From Longitalea arenae (GTDB lineage Bacteria; Bacteroidota; Bacteroidia; Chitinophagales; Chitinophagaceae): DNA of 64,000 nucleotides. Below are positions 53,687 through 62,718 of the stretch, piece after piece. A program made the translations under genes and the position numbers. Positions within the stretch are counted from its first letter, which is position 1. Each line of letters begins with the position of its first letter. The notes under the pieces were generated by a model. It was not told the origin of the DNA, did no database searches, and worked only from the letters and a program-made list of their open reading frames with translations. The stretch covers positions 62,001 through 126,000 of the forward strand of contig NZ_JAFFJX010000011.1 of NCBI RefSeq assembly GCF_016924755.1, read 5' to 3'.

Positions 53687-53750
53687 GCCATTGACCATTC
53701 ACCATTGACCATTCACCATTGACCATTCACCAATGACCATTCACCAATGA
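53687..53750. repeat. 14-bp tandem repeats abutting a start codon
   Basis: Four units of CACCATTGACCATT-like 14-mers, the last running directly into the ATG at 53747. The same 13-mer ATTGACCATTCAC appears again at 54940-54952, just upstream of the next radical SAM gene. Confidence 0.85.
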
Positions 53751-54793
53751 AACTAACCGAACTATATCACACCTACCAGCGTTACCGGACGCTACAGACC
53801 GATGTCATCAGCGCATTGCCGGTGGTGATCCTGATGCCGCACAGCGCCTGTAACTGCCGCTGTGTAATGTGTGATATCTGGAAGGGCAACAATCACCTGA
53901 AGCAATTGACCGAGGCAGATATTAGCAGCTTGCTGGGCGCTTTCCGAAAATTTGGTACAAAGGTAGTCGTGATGTCGGGCGGTGAAGCATTGCTGAATCC
54001 CCATTTCTTCCGGTTCTGTGAGATGCTGAAACAGGAAGGCATTGCAGTTACCTTATTATCGACCGGTATTGCCATGGATAAAAAAGTTGACCAGTTATTG
54101 GAATGGGTGAACGACATTATCGTGTCACTCGATGGCGATGAAGCCCTGCACGATCAGATCAGGCAGCTACCCGGCGCCTTTCAGAAAATGCAAAAAAGCG
54201 TGCAATTGATCAAAGCCATTGACCCGAAGTACCGGATCACCGCGCGCACGGTGATCCACCGGTTGAATTTTCGGCACTGGATCCAGATCGTACACAGCGC
54301 TATGGAGATGGGGCTCGATCAGATCAGCTTTTTACCGGCGGATGTCAGCAGTCATGCATTTAACCGTTCCACTTTGTGGGATGCTGACCGGCAACAGGAA
54401 GTACTGGTGCATGAAGAAGAGCTGCCGGCCTTACAGGAAGCGGTAGCGGAACTGATCAGAGATCATCATCCCGCTATCAAAACGCATTTTATTGCCGAAT
54501 CGCCGGAGAAACTGCAAAAGATCTATGGTTATTATGCGGCTTTTTATGGTAAGCAGCCTTTTCCTTATAAGAAATGTAATGCTCCCTGGGTGTCAACGGT
54601 GATTGAAGCCGATGGTACGGTGAGGCCCTGCTTTTTTCATGACCCCTTTGGCAATATTCATCAGCAAAAGCTGGAAACGATCATTAACAGTAAGGCAGCG
54701 ATCGCCTTCCGGAAAAACCTGGATATGGATAAAGATGAGACCTGTGTGAGGTGTGTATGTTATTTGAATTTGTCACCCCGTGCAGACCTGTAA
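53747..54793 (+). CDS. Radical SAM/SPASM-type protein
   Basis: 348 residues. Radical SAM cluster Cys35, Cys39 and Cys42 (CNCRCVMC), then GGEALL near 80. The C-terminal auxiliary region has Cys in KKCNAPW, RPCFFHDPFGNI and CVRCVC, a SPASM-like set for extra Fe-S clusters. SPASM proteins modify peptides, sugars (such as dehydrogenases) or cofactors. No precursor peptide is nearby, which favours a small-molecule or sugar substrate. Start ATG 53747 sits inside a repeat array. Confidence 0.88.
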   Translation: MKLTELYHTYQRYRTLQTDVISALPVVILMPHSACNCRCVMCDIWKGNNHLKQLTEADISSLLGAFRKFGTKVVVMSGGEALLNPHFFRFCEMLKQEGIAVTLLSTGIAMDKKVDQLLEWVNDIIVSLDGDEALHDQIRQLPGAFQKMQKSVQLIKAIDPKYRITARTVIHRLNFRHWIQIVHSAMEMGLDQISFLPADVSSHAFNRSTLWDADRQQEVLVHEEELPALQEAVAELIRDHHPAIKTHFIAESPEKLQKIYGYYAAFYGKQPFPYKKCNAPWVSTVIEADGTVRPCFFHDPFGNIHQQKLETIINSKAAIAFRKNLDMDKDETCVRCVCYLNLSPRADL

Positions 54794-54835
54794 GGCGCCT
54801 CATTTGAGTTTGCCTTTGCAGTTGGTCGTTTGGCA

Positions 54836-54924
54836 CCTGACAGGTCGAGCCATACATAGATATGGACCTGTCAGGATCGCGTAAACATTTTCAACGCAAG
54901 CCTCTGCCGTGAACCTGACAGGTC
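54836..54924. repeat. Three copies of CCTGACAGGTC (two direct, one inverted)
   Basis: Direct copies at 54836-54846 and 54914-54924; inverted copy GACCTGTCAGG at 54865-54875, forming an 11-bp perfect hairpin with an 18-nt loop. A degenerate relative (GACCTGTAAGG) lies near 54786. The set lies in the spacer between two radical SAM genes. Confidence 0.85.
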
Positions 54925-54968
54925 CTGGATCGATTCAACATTGACCATTCACGATACAAAGAACAAGA

Positions 54969-56432
54969 ATGAATAAGACCATCCTTTTCTCGCACTCCTA
55001 CTTTCTCCGCTTCGATCCCAAACAATGGGCTACCGGGCAACCCTATCCGCCGCTGGCCACCTTATATGCCGCCGCGCTGATGCGCGACAAAGGTTATGCC
55101 GTGTCTTTATTCGATACCATGTTTGCCCATAGCGCCGGTGACCTGCTGCCGGCCCTTACCCAATACCAGCCCCGCTTCTTCGTATTATATGATGACGGCT
55201 TCAACTACCTCACCAAAATGTGCCTCACCAATATGCGGGAAGCTGCTTTTGCCATGATGAAACTGGCCAAAGCCAATGGCTGCACTGTCATCGTGTCCAG
55301 CTCAGACAGTACGGATCATTTTGAACAATATTGCCGGGAAGGCGCCGACTTCGTGATTATCGGCGAAGGCGAAATGACCCTGCTGGAACTGGCAGAGGCC
55401 ATCGGTAAGGATCAAAACGATTTTCAGCAAATACCGGGACTAGCATATATGCATAAGGGCACAGTGATCAAAACGCCCCGCCGCCTGGTCATGAAAGACC
55501 TCGATCTGCTGCCCCAACCCGCCTGGGACCTGGTTGATATTAGGCCTTACAGATCCATGTGGCTCAAAAGCAGCGGTTATTTCTCGCTGAATATGGTAAC
55601 CACCAGGGGTTGTCCCTTCAAATGTAACTGGTGCGCCAAACCGATCTATGGCAATCGCTACAATGCCCGCTCACCGGAAAAGGTAGTGCAGGAACTATTA
55701 TGGCTGAAAGAAAAATTCCGGTTCGATCATATCTGGTTTTGCGACGACATCTTTGGACTGAAACCAGGTTGGGTGCATGCTTTTGCCAACGAAGTAGAAC
55801 GGTCGCAATTGTCGTTCCGCTTCAAGATCCAGGCACGCGCCGATCTCTTATTACAGGAAGATACCATTAAAGACCTGGCCCGGGCGGGTTGTTTCAATAT
55901 CTGGATGGGCGCCGAAAGCGGTTCTCAAAAAATCCTCGACGCCATGGATAAAGGCACTACCGTTGAACAGATCTACCAGGCCACCCGCTTATTAAAACAA
56001 CATGGCATTCATCCGTCTTTTTTTATACAGTTTGGTTATCCGGGCGAAACCAGGGAAGATATCGCAAAAACCATCCGGATGATCAAAGATCTGCTGCCAT
56101 TTGAAATGGGTATCTCGGTCTCCTATCCATTACCCGGTACGCCATTTTACGAACGGGTAAAAGCCGAGCTCAATAACAAATCGAACTGGACAGATTCTGA
56201 TGAGTTATTGCTGATGTTCCGGAATACCTATCCGCCCCGCTTTTATAAAAAGCTGCACCGCTATGTGCACCATGTCTTCCGCAAACAACAGGGCTGGGTA
56301 GCTTTCCGGCAACTTATAAAAAATCCTTTCGCAGTGTCCATCAGCGATTGTAAAAAAATAGCGTCTGCCTGTTGGCATATGCCTTCCCTGCTGATAGAAC
56401 GTATGCAATTAAACCGGTATGCGCATGAGTAG
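54969..56432 (+). CDS. Cobalamin-binding-type radical SAM protein (2)
   Basis: 487 residues. B12-binding-like N-terminal domain (1-160; Rossmann with IIGEGE near 133), then a radical SAM domain with CxxxCxxC at Cys215, Cys219 and Cys222 (GCPFKCNWC), and GYPGETREDI near 360. Same architecture as the other two. Its stop overlaps the next gene. Confidence 0.9.
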   Translation: MNKTILFSHSYFLRFDPKQWATGQPYPPLATLYAAALMRDKGYAVSLFDTMFAHSAGDLLPALTQYQPRFFVLYDDGFNYLTKMCLTNMREAAFAMMKLAKANGCTVIVSSSDSTDHFEQYCREGADFVIIGEGEMTLLELAEAIGKDQNDFQQIPGLAYMHKGTVIKTPRRLVMKDLDLLPQPAWDLVDIRPYRSMWLKSSGYFSLNMVTTRGCPFKCNWCAKPIYGNRYNARSPEKVVQELLWLKEKFRFDHIWFCDDIFGLKPGWVHAFANEVERSQLSFRFKIQARADLLLQEDTIKDLARAGCFNIWMGAESGSQKILDAMDKGTTVEQIYQATRLLKQHGIHPSFFIQFGYPGETREDIAKTIRMIKDLLPFEMGISVSYPLPGTPFYERVKAELNNKSNWTDSDELLLMFRNTYPPRFYKKLHRYVHHVFRKQQGWVAFRQLIKNPFAVSISDCKKIASACWHMPSLLIERMQLNRYAHE

Positions 56433-57234
56433 AGCAAGCACCTTCGATGTACTGGCAGCTGACTATGATGCTGTGTTCACCGAAAGCCTTATTGGCCAGG
56501 CCCAGCGCCGGATAACACACAAATGGTTGCGTCCCCTGCTGAGCGGCCAAACAGTTTTACAACTGCTCGAGATTAACTGCGGTACCGGCGCCGATGCCTG
56601 CTGGATGGCAGAACAAGGCCATTATGTAACGGCCACCGATGGCTCCGCTGCCATGATCTTCAAAGCACAGCAAAGAACAGCGATCACTGCTTTACCGCAC
56701 GCACCGGTATTTCAAACCTGCTCGTTTGATGAATTGCAAACGGCCTTCCAGGGCCGCCGCTTCGATTGTATCGTTTCCAATTTTGCAGGTTTGAACTGTG
56801 TATCGCCTGCAGCGATGAAGGATTTGTCGGTCCAGCTACAATCGTTATTAAAACCAGGCGGTTACCTGGCCATCGTCTTATTCGGCAAATATTGTTGGTG
56901 GGATACTTTGTATTACCTCTTCAAAGCCCGGCCGGCCCAGGCATTCAGAAGATGGACTAACAAAGAAGTATTGGTGCCGCTTTCCCCAACAGTGAAACAA
57001 CCGGTTTATTATTATTCCGTAAAAACATTCACCCGGTTCTTGTCGCCTTTACAGTTGATCCGGAAAAAACCGGTGGGGCTATGCATCCCCCCTTCCTGGC
57101 TGGAACTGTACATACAGCAACATCCCCGCTTTTTCCAGACCCTGGTAAAAGGCGAAGATATCCTGGGAAGTATGACCCTGTTTGCCAGTTTGGCCGATCA
57201 CGTTTTCCTGTTATTTAAAAAAGAGCTGACATGA
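56425..57234 (+). CDS. Class I SAM-dependent methyltransferase
   Basis: 269 residues from ATG 56425 (ATG 56419 also possible). Motif I LEINCGTGADA near 50, motif II ATDGSAAM near 73. The C-terminal half is basic and aromatic, typical of small-molecule or lipid O/N/C-methyltransferases. It overlaps the upstream radical SAM by 8 nt and the downstream one by ATGA, so three genes are tightly coupled. Confidence 0.87.
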   Translation: MSRASTFDVLAADYDAVFTESLIGQAQRRITHKWLRPLLSGQTVLQLLEINCGTGADACWMAEQGHYVTATDGSAAMIFKAQQRTAITALPHAPVFQTCSFDELQTAFQGRRFDCIVSNFAGLNCVSPAAMKDLSVQLQSLLKPGGYLAIVLFGKYCWWDTLYYLFKARPAQAFRRWTNKEVLVPLSPTVKQPVYYYSVKTFTRFLSPLQLIRKKPVGLCIPPSWLELYIQQHPRFFQTLVKGEDILGSMTLFASLADHVFLLFKKELT

Positions 57235-58637
57235 AGATTCTGCTAACACACGGATATTTTTTAGAAGAAGACGCCAAAGAACAAGCCATCATGCGGCCCT
57301 ATGTTCCGCTGGGCATCCTGTATATTTCCGCCTATCTCGAGCAATACGGGTATGAAAATGATGTATTCGATAGCACTTTTTCTTCATTCGATAAACTCTG
57401 CCTGCGGTTACTAGAGCAACCACCGCAGGTCATTGGCATTTACACCAACCTGATGACGAAACTGAACGTACTGTGCATTATCCGGTTCATCAAAAGCACT
57501 ACCGCATTACAACATACGAAGATCATCCTGGGCGGACCAGAAGTAAGGAATCATGCCCTGAAATTCCTGGAGCATGGCGCCGATTTCATTGTTTCAGGCG
57601 AAGGGGAACAGACCATGCTGGAGCTGGTGCAATTTATAGAAGGTACATTTCCCGGTGATCTGGCTGATATTGAAGGGATCTCATACCTCGATACAGCAAA
57701 GAACCTGCTACAAAATAAAGAACGCACTAGACTAAAGAACCTCGACGTTTTGCCTTTTCCCAACCGGCATAAAGTAATCCTCTCTTATTATTTCGATGCC
57801 TGGAAAGGCCGCCATGGCACCAGCACCATCTCGGTAAGTACTATGCGCGGCTGCCCCTATAGTTGTAAATGGTGCAGCCGGGCGGTATACGGACAAAGCT
57901 ACCGGCGCAGAACCCCGGCAAAAGTGGTGGATGAGATCGAGCAGATCAAAGCCAACTATGCGGTGGACAGCCTCTGGTTTGTAGATGATGTTTTTACGGT
58001 CAGTCATGTCTGGCTTGAACAGTTTACCGAGGAGATAACCCGCCGTGATCTAGTGATGCCTTACGAATGTATTACCCGGGCAGATAGAATGAATGAAGAA
58101 GTGATCATCAACTTAAAGAAAAGTGGTTGTTTCCGGGTATGGATAGGCGCAGAAAGCGGTTCTCAAAAAATAATTGATCTCATGGATCGCCGCGTGGAAG
58201 TGCAGCAGGTGCAGCAAATGATACAGCTGGCGCGCAAATATGGGCTGCAGGCCGGCACCTTCATTATGGTGGGTTATCCCGGCGAAACGAATGAGGATAT
58301 TTATGCCACCGTACAACATTTAAAAAATGCCGATCCCGACCTGTTCACCATTACAGTGGCCTACCCCATTAAAGGAACGCCCCTCTATGCAGAAGTGGAA
58401 GACCGCTTTATTACCCACCTGCCCTGGGACAGCAGTACCGACCGGGACATTGACTTTACCAGAACCTATAACAGGAAGTATTACGACTATGCGATACAAA
58501 TGATCAACCTGGAAGTGAACTACCACAAGGCGTTGAAGAAACCAGTTGCTAATTTGTTCAGGCTGCCAATGCTCAAACTAAGGTCTACCCTGGCCAAAGG
58601 GCATATGTGGCTGGAAGCAAGGAAGCCGATTAGCTAA
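57231..58637 (+). CDS. Cobalamin-binding-type radical SAM protein (3)
   Basis: 468 residues. B12-binding-like domain (1-150, with VSGEGEQTM near 124), radical SAM CxxxCxxC at Cys208, Cys212 and Cys215 (GCPYSCKWC), GYPGETNEDI near 345. Most similar in layout to protein (2); the WIGAESGSQKI / WMGAESGSQKI stretches match. Its start shares ATGA with the methyltransferase stop. Ends at a repeat array. Confidence 0.9.
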   Translation: MKILLTHGYFLEEDAKEQAIMRPYVPLGILYISAYLEQYGYENDVFDSTFSSFDKLCLRLLEQPPQVIGIYTNLMTKLNVLCIIRFIKSTTALQHTKIILGGPEVRNHALKFLEHGADFIVSGEGEQTMLELVQFIEGTFPGDLADIEGISYLDTAKNLLQNKERTRLKNLDVLPFPNRHKVILSYYFDAWKGRHGTSTISVSTMRGCPYSCKWCSRAVYGQSYRRRTPAKVVDEIEQIKANYAVDSLWFVDDVFTVSHVWLEQFTEEITRRDLVMPYECITRADRMNEEVIINLKKSGCFRVWIGAESGSQKIIDLMDRRVEVQQVQQMIQLARKYGLQAGTFIMVGYPGETNEDIYATVQHLKNADPDLFTITVAYPIKGTPLYAEVEDRFITHLPWDSSTDRDIDFTRTYNRKYYDYAIQMINLEVNYHKALKKPVANLFRLPMLKLRSTLAKGHMWLEARKPIS

Positions 58638-58705
58638 TTTGCTGATGTGCTAATTTGCTGATGTGCTAATTTGAGAATGTGATGATGTGACAATGTGATA
58701 ATGAA
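58634..58705. repeat. GCTAATTTGCTGATGT-type repeats
   Basis: Sixteen-bp units GCTAATTTGCTGATGT repeated then decaying to shorter GATGATGTGACAATGTG words. Begins inside the stop region of the third radical SAM gene. Confidence 0.85.
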
Positions 58706-58768
58706 ATACACCGGTATCGGATGACATTACTATTGAGAATGTGAACGTATATCCTAAAGCTTAAAAAT

Positions 58769-58868
58769 CAGAACTATGAACCGAAAACTTTGAACTTGGA
58801 ACCATGAACTGAGAACTGTGAACTTAGAACCTTGAACCTAGAACTTTGAACTATGAACAGAGAACTGG
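58769..58868. repeat. Seven-bp (tg/ag)AACnn repeats
   Basis: About twelve 7-bp units of the form TGAACTT, AGAACTG, TGAACCT and similar. The right end lies inside the nucleotidyltransferase gene and encodes its last residues (FSVHSSKF). Confidence 0.85.
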
Positions 58869-59752
58869 TTTAACTTGGTGGCATAAGTTTCCAGCACTTT
58901 TTTCTGAAAGAAGTTGGGGTTTGGTTTTGAAAAATGCTTTCCGGTTTCTAATCCCATAAGATCTCCATGTGTATTGGTCCTTTTCAATAGTTCTTTTTTC
59001 TTCCAGCGGCGGGAGGTGATATGCATTAAAAAAGAGTCAAGGGCATCGCCAAGCCGGTTATCCAGCATCCATTCCAGCGCTTTTTTAAACCAGCCGGAAC
59101 GGGTCGTTAGCATAGATGGTTTACCGATGGACTGATTGGGAAAATATTCTACAGTCCAATTGTTCTGATTGTAAAATGTATCCATGGTACCATTGCCGCA
59201 AACCGGCAAGAGGGTTATGAGTTCAGTGGCGGTGAAGATATTCTGTTCATGAATGCACATGGCTTCTTCATCAATATAATAGTTCATGCAGTACCAGTGT
59301 TGATGTCCTGTGATATAGGTCAGTTTTTTGAAAAGGTGCATGAGTGTTCGGGCTATCCACAAGCGATTTCTGCAGGTAATTATAAAAAAATCAATATCGG
59401 TATCCTGGTCAGCGAAGTTCTTTGATAAGGAGCCGGAAATACCGATCCCACGCACAAAAGGGAACTGGTATAAAAAGCCGCCAACACGGTAAGCCGTCTT
59501 TAACAATTGCGCCGCCTTATGATTACCATCAGTTCTTCTTGTACACAAAGCCGGATCAGCTTGTAAAGAGTAAAAATTACCCAATTGAAAAAGGCGCTGA
59601 TCCTGTACCAGTTGTTTCAATGCCCGCGCTACTGCATCCATTGCTACCGGTTGATCCAGAAAATAGTAGATCTCTTCCCTGGTTAGCGGATAATTAAAAA
59701 TATCAAAATACGCTAATGCTTTTATGATGCTTTGTTCAGCTTGTACAGGCAT
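58838..59752 (-). CDS. Nucleotidyltransferase-fold protein with winged-helix N-terminus
   Basis: 304 residues. N-terminal winged-helix-like part (1-65, DIFNYPLTREEIYYFL), then a Pol-beta-type nucleotidyltransferase core with GSLSKN near 108 and DTDIDFFIIT near 117, the metal-binding DxD motif. Substrate unknown; no MNT/HEPN partner is present. Its C-terminal residues are encoded by a 7-bp repeat array that has run into the gene. Convergent with the radical SAM operon. Confidence 0.75.
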   Translation of the reverse strand: MPVQAEQSIIKALAYFDIFNYPLTREEIYYFLDQPVAMDAVARALKQLVQDQRLFQLGNFYSLQADPALCTRRTDGNHKAAQLLKTAYRVGGFLYQFPFVRGIGISGSLSKNFADQDTDIDFFIITCRNRLWIARTLMHLFKKLTYITGHQHWYCMNYYIDEEAMCIHEQNIFTATELITLLPVCGNGTMDTFYNQNNWTVEYFPNQSIGKPSMLTTRSGWFKKALEWMLDNRLGDALDSFLMHITSRRWKKKELLKRTNTHGDLMGLETGKHFSKPNPNFFQKKVLETYATKLNQFSVHSSKF

Positions 59753-59819
59753 TCAATAAGTATTTAATGAAAAAGCAACTGTATAAATATATTGGCCGTA
59801 TAGTTGTATTAAGAATACT

Positions 59820-60626
59820 ATGATTCGTGAAAAAAGGTTGCCTGCATTGAAAAGGACCATCCTGCGCAAATACGTTGATACCAAAAAGGGTTATTTCGTT
59901 TGCAAACGAATAGTGGATGTATTGTTTGCAACGGTCGTAATCATTACTATACTTAGTTGGTTATTACCGGTGCTGGCATTACTGATAAAATGTACATCTA
60001 AAGGTCCTGCATTCTTCCTGCAAAAAAGAACCGGCCGTGGGGGCAGATCATTCACCTGCTATAAGCTGCGTACACTCGTTCATAACCCGGCCGCGCAGCC
60101 TAAGCACATGGCCGTACATGAGGAGCCTGTTACAGCCCTGGGGCGGTTCCTGCGGCAGTCGAACCTTGACGAACTGCCCCAGTTCTTTAATGTGCTGGCA
60201 GGCAGTATGAGCATTGTTGGTCCGCGCCCCCATATGCATGCCGATTGTGATGCTTTTGGGGAATTAATTCCCGGGTACAAATTCCGCAACCTGGTAAAAC
60301 CAGGCATTACCGGGCTGGCCCAGGTAAAAGGATATCATGGTAAAGTGGTAAGCCGCGACTGTATCTTTAAAAGATTTGAATGGGATGCCTGGTATGTTCA
60401 GCACGCCAGCCTTTCACTGGACATATATATAATAAATGCTACCGCCTGGAACCTGCTGCTTTTCCTGGCAGGAAAGAAAAAAAGCCAGCCTCAACCACTG
60501 GAGACAGAAGAAGATACCATGCTGCAGGCGCCTGGGTTTAGCCCGGCCCTGATGAGCCGGGCCGATGGACTGCCGGCCATTGCAGAAAAAGAACTGCAAA
60601 CCAGGAATTCCGAACTTTCCAACTGA
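59820..60626 (+). CDS. Initiating sugar phosphotransferase (WbaP/WcaJ-type C-terminal)
   Basis: 268 residues. One membrane helix or re-entrant helix near 27-55, then the catalytic domain of polyprenyl-phosphate sugar-1-phosphate transferases: KRTGRGGRSFTCYKLRT, the DELPQ motif near 118 and SIVGPRP. It transfers a phospho-sugar to undecaprenyl phosphate, the first step of polysaccharide assembly. About 45 residues at the C-terminus are extra and unstructured. A terminator follows. Confidence 0.92.
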   Translation: MIREKRLPALKRTILRKYVDTKKGYFVCKRIVDVLFATVVIITILSWLLPVLALLIKCTSKGPAFFLQKRTGRGGRSFTCYKLRTLVHNPAAQPKHMAVHEEPVTALGRFLRQSNLDELPQFFNVLAGSMSIVGPRPHMHADCDAFGELIPGYKFRNLVKPGITGLAQVKGYHGKVVSRDCIFKRFEWDAWYVQHASLSLDIYIINATAWNLLLFLAGKKKSQPQPLETEEDTMLQAPGFSPALMSRADGLPAIAEKELQTRNSELSN

Positions 60627-60650
60627 TGCGTGATACCGCTTGAAGGCAGG

Positions 60651-60682
60651 GCCTTTGCCGCCGGCAAAGGCTCATCTTTTTT
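60651..60682 (+). terminator. Intrinsic terminator after sugar transferase
   Basis: Nine-bp stem GCCTTTGCC (60651-60659) / GGCAAAGGC (60663-60671), tight GCC loop, then TCATCTTTTTT. Confidence 0.8.
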
Positions 60683-60860
60683 ATAATATCATCTATGGAG
60701 GCTGGTCAGAAGTGCTGGCTGAGGTAGTTAGGGACTTAAAAGCCATGCTTTTATAGTAATTTTGAACTGAAATCGGGGATATCGGGGTAAGGATGCTGGC
60801 TGTTGCAGCTATTTTTGCCATTTTTTTGCGATAAGCTTTAGCTGTTTGCCTGAGAATCCC

Positions 60861-60868
60861 TACCTTTG
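60861..60868 (+). promoter_or_regulatory. -7 box for yceD-rpmF-plsX
   Basis: TACCTTTG fits the Bacteroidota -7 consensus TAnnTTTG, 23 nt before the yceD ATG. A -33 TTTG is not placed with certainty. Confidence 0.55.
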
Positions 60869-60891
60869 CAAACTCTTTAAAAGGGTAGTTC

Positions 60892-61440
60892 ATGAATAGC
60901 CGTCGGAATTATGATATTGCTTTTGTAGGATTGAAACCGGGCCTTCATGAGTTTGAATATACCGTCGACGATAAGTTCTTTGTAGAATACCAGGAACAGG
61001 ACTTCCGGAATTGCACGGCGCACGTTAAACTGGCGCTGGAAAAGCAAAACGGCTTTATGCTGTTGAAATTTGAGATCGGCGGCAAACTGGAAGTTAGCTG
61101 TGATCGCTGTGGCAATAACCTGCCGCTGGAATTGTGGGACGAGTTCAACATTGTTGTAAAAATGGTGGATGAGCCCGATGTAATGAACGAACAGGAAGAA
61201 GATCCCGACGTGTATTACATCTCAAAGGGTGAAAGCCATTTGCACATTGCCGACTGGATATATGAATTTGTGAACCTGAGTATTCCTATGCAACGGATGT
61301 GTTCTGAAGATGAATTGGGCGGACCGCATTGCAACAAAGAAGTGCTGGAGATGCTTAAAAAACTCGAGGAGCAGAAACAAACATCCAACAATCCTTTATG
61401 GAAGGGATTGGAGAAATTTAAAGATCTGGAAGACAGTTGA
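60892..61440 (+). CDS. YceD/DUF177 family protein
   Basis: 182 residues. The conserved CDRCGN motif near 62 and DWIYEFVNLSIPM near 122 are diagnostic of the DUF177 family. It is found directly before rpmF across bacteria; in E. coli and plants it is linked to rRNA maturation. Precedes rpmF by 33 nt. Confidence 0.9.
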   Translation: MNSRRNYDIAFVGLKPGLHEFEYTVDDKFFVEYQEQDFRNCTAHVKLALEKQNGFMLLKFEIGGKLEVSCDRCGNNLPLELWDEFNIVVKMVDEPDVMNEQEEDPDVYYISKGESHLHIADWIYEFVNLSIPMQRMCSEDELGGPHCNKEVLEMLKKLEEQKQTSNNPLWKGLEKFKDLEDS

Positions 61441-61473
61441 TTTTTTTAAAATTGAAGTTATAAATCTGAGTGT

Positions 61474-61656
61474 ATGCCTAATCCAAAACGGAGACATTCC
61501 CAACAACGGGGTGCTAAAAGAAGAACACACTATAAGGCTGAAAAAGTAACCTTGAGCAAAGACAGCACTACAGGTGAAACGCATGTTCGCCATCGCGCTC
61601 ACGTAAGTGAAGGTAAATTATATTATAAAGGGAAAGTAGTTATTGAAAAGGCTTAA
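61474..61656 (+). CDS. rpmF: Ribosomal protein bL32
   Basis: 60 residues, MPNPKRRHSQQR start and HRAHVSEGKLYYKGK end typical of the zinc-free type (no Cys). Structural protein of the 50S subunit. It uses AGA for Arg three times in its first 17 codons, relevant to the UCU tRNA at 7916. Confidence 0.97.
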   Translation: MPNPKRRHSQQRGAKRRTHYKAEKVTLSKDSTTGETHVRHRAHVSEGKLYYKGKVVIEKA

Positions 61657-61724
61657 TGGAATACGTTAAGCTCCTTTGTAATCTCCTTTATTCATTATAA
61701 TATAATAAGCCTCGTTGCCGGAAA

Positions 61725-62672
61725 ATGACTATCTGTTTAGACATGATGGGCGGAGACTTCGCACCGCTGGAAGCAGTAAAGGGCATCCGGGACTACCTGG
61801 CAGAAGCTGAAAATCCGGCTCTGTTGTTTCTGGTGGGTGATGAAGCGCAGATCAATCCTTTGCTGCAGCAATATCAGATCCCGGCCGATAAGGTACGCGT
61901 TTTTCACGCCCCACAGGTAATTGATTATAACGAATCTCCTACCAAAGCGCTGAAAGAAAAGCAGCAATCATCCATTGCTGTTGGTTTTCACCTGCTGGCA
62001 TCTGGGAAAGCGGGCGCTTTTATCAGCGCCGGAAATACCGGGGCCATGCTGGTTGGTGCTATGTATAGCATTAAACCCATCGAAGGTGTTCAGCGCCCCA
62101 CTATCTCAACCATCATTCCAAAAGACAACGGAAACACCGGTCTGTTGCTCGATGTTGGCCTCAATGCCGACTGTAAACCCGAGCACCTGAACCAGTTCGC
62201 CCTCCTGGGTTCGCTGTATGCGAAGCATATCCTGGGCATTGATAATCCGCGTGTTGCTTTGCTGAATATCGGTGAAGAAGAAGGTAAGGGTAACCTGTTG
62301 GCGCAAGGTACCTATCCCCTGCTGAAAGAAAATGAGCAGATCAATTTCGTAGGCAATGTGGAAGGACGGGATATCCTGCTCGATAAAGCCGATGTAATGG
62401 TGTGCGATGGATTTACCGGAAATGTGATCCTGAAAATGGCTGAATCATTATACGAGATCACGCACCGCAAAGAGATCAAACACGATTACCTCGATCGCTT
62501 TAATTTTGAGCTCTATGGCGGAACCCCCGTGCTGGGTGTTGCCAAACCGGTGATCATTGGCCATGGCATTTCTCACGCCAAAGCCTTCAGTAATATGATC
62601 CACCTGGCGCAGAAAATGATCGCCACCGACCTGCTGGGTAAAATGAAGACCAGTATCACGCCGAACGCTTAA
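61725..62672 (+). CDS. plsX: Phosphate acyltransferase
   Basis: 315 residues. Makes acyl-phosphate from acyl-ACP, the first step of phospholipid synthesis with PlsY. Hallmarks: DMMGGDFAP start, SAGNTGAML near 105, LLDVGLNADCKPEHL near 145, VCDGFTGNV near 228. Follows rpmF in the standard order. Confidence 0.97.
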   Translation: MTICLDMMGGDFAPLEAVKGIRDYLAEAENPALLFLVGDEAQINPLLQQYQIPADKVRVFHAPQVIDYNESPTKALKEKQQSSIAVGFHLLASGKAGAFISAGNTGAMLVGAMYSIKPIEGVQRPTISTIIPKDNGNTGLLLDVGLNADCKPEHLNQFALLGSLYAKHILGIDNPRVALLNIGEEEGKGNLLAQGTYPLLKENEQINFVGNVEGRDILLDKADVMVCDGFTGNVILKMAESLYEITHRKEIKHDYLDRFNFELYGGTPVLGVAKPVIIGHGISHAKAFSNMIHLAQKMIATDLLGKMKTSITPNA

Positions 62673-62718
62673 CGCGGAACGCAAAACGCCGAACACGCCA
62701 ACTATATCATTTAATATA

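Noticed and set aside
51394-58637. RiPP gene cluster
   Set aside because: A SPASM-type radical SAM protein is present, but I see no precursor peptide, no RRE domain and no dedicated peptidase; the glycosyltransferase context fits a glycan or lipid better.
58838-59752. MNT/HEPN-type toxin-antitoxin
   Set aside because: The nucleotidyltransferase protein is long, has a winged-helix N-terminus and no HEPN partner.
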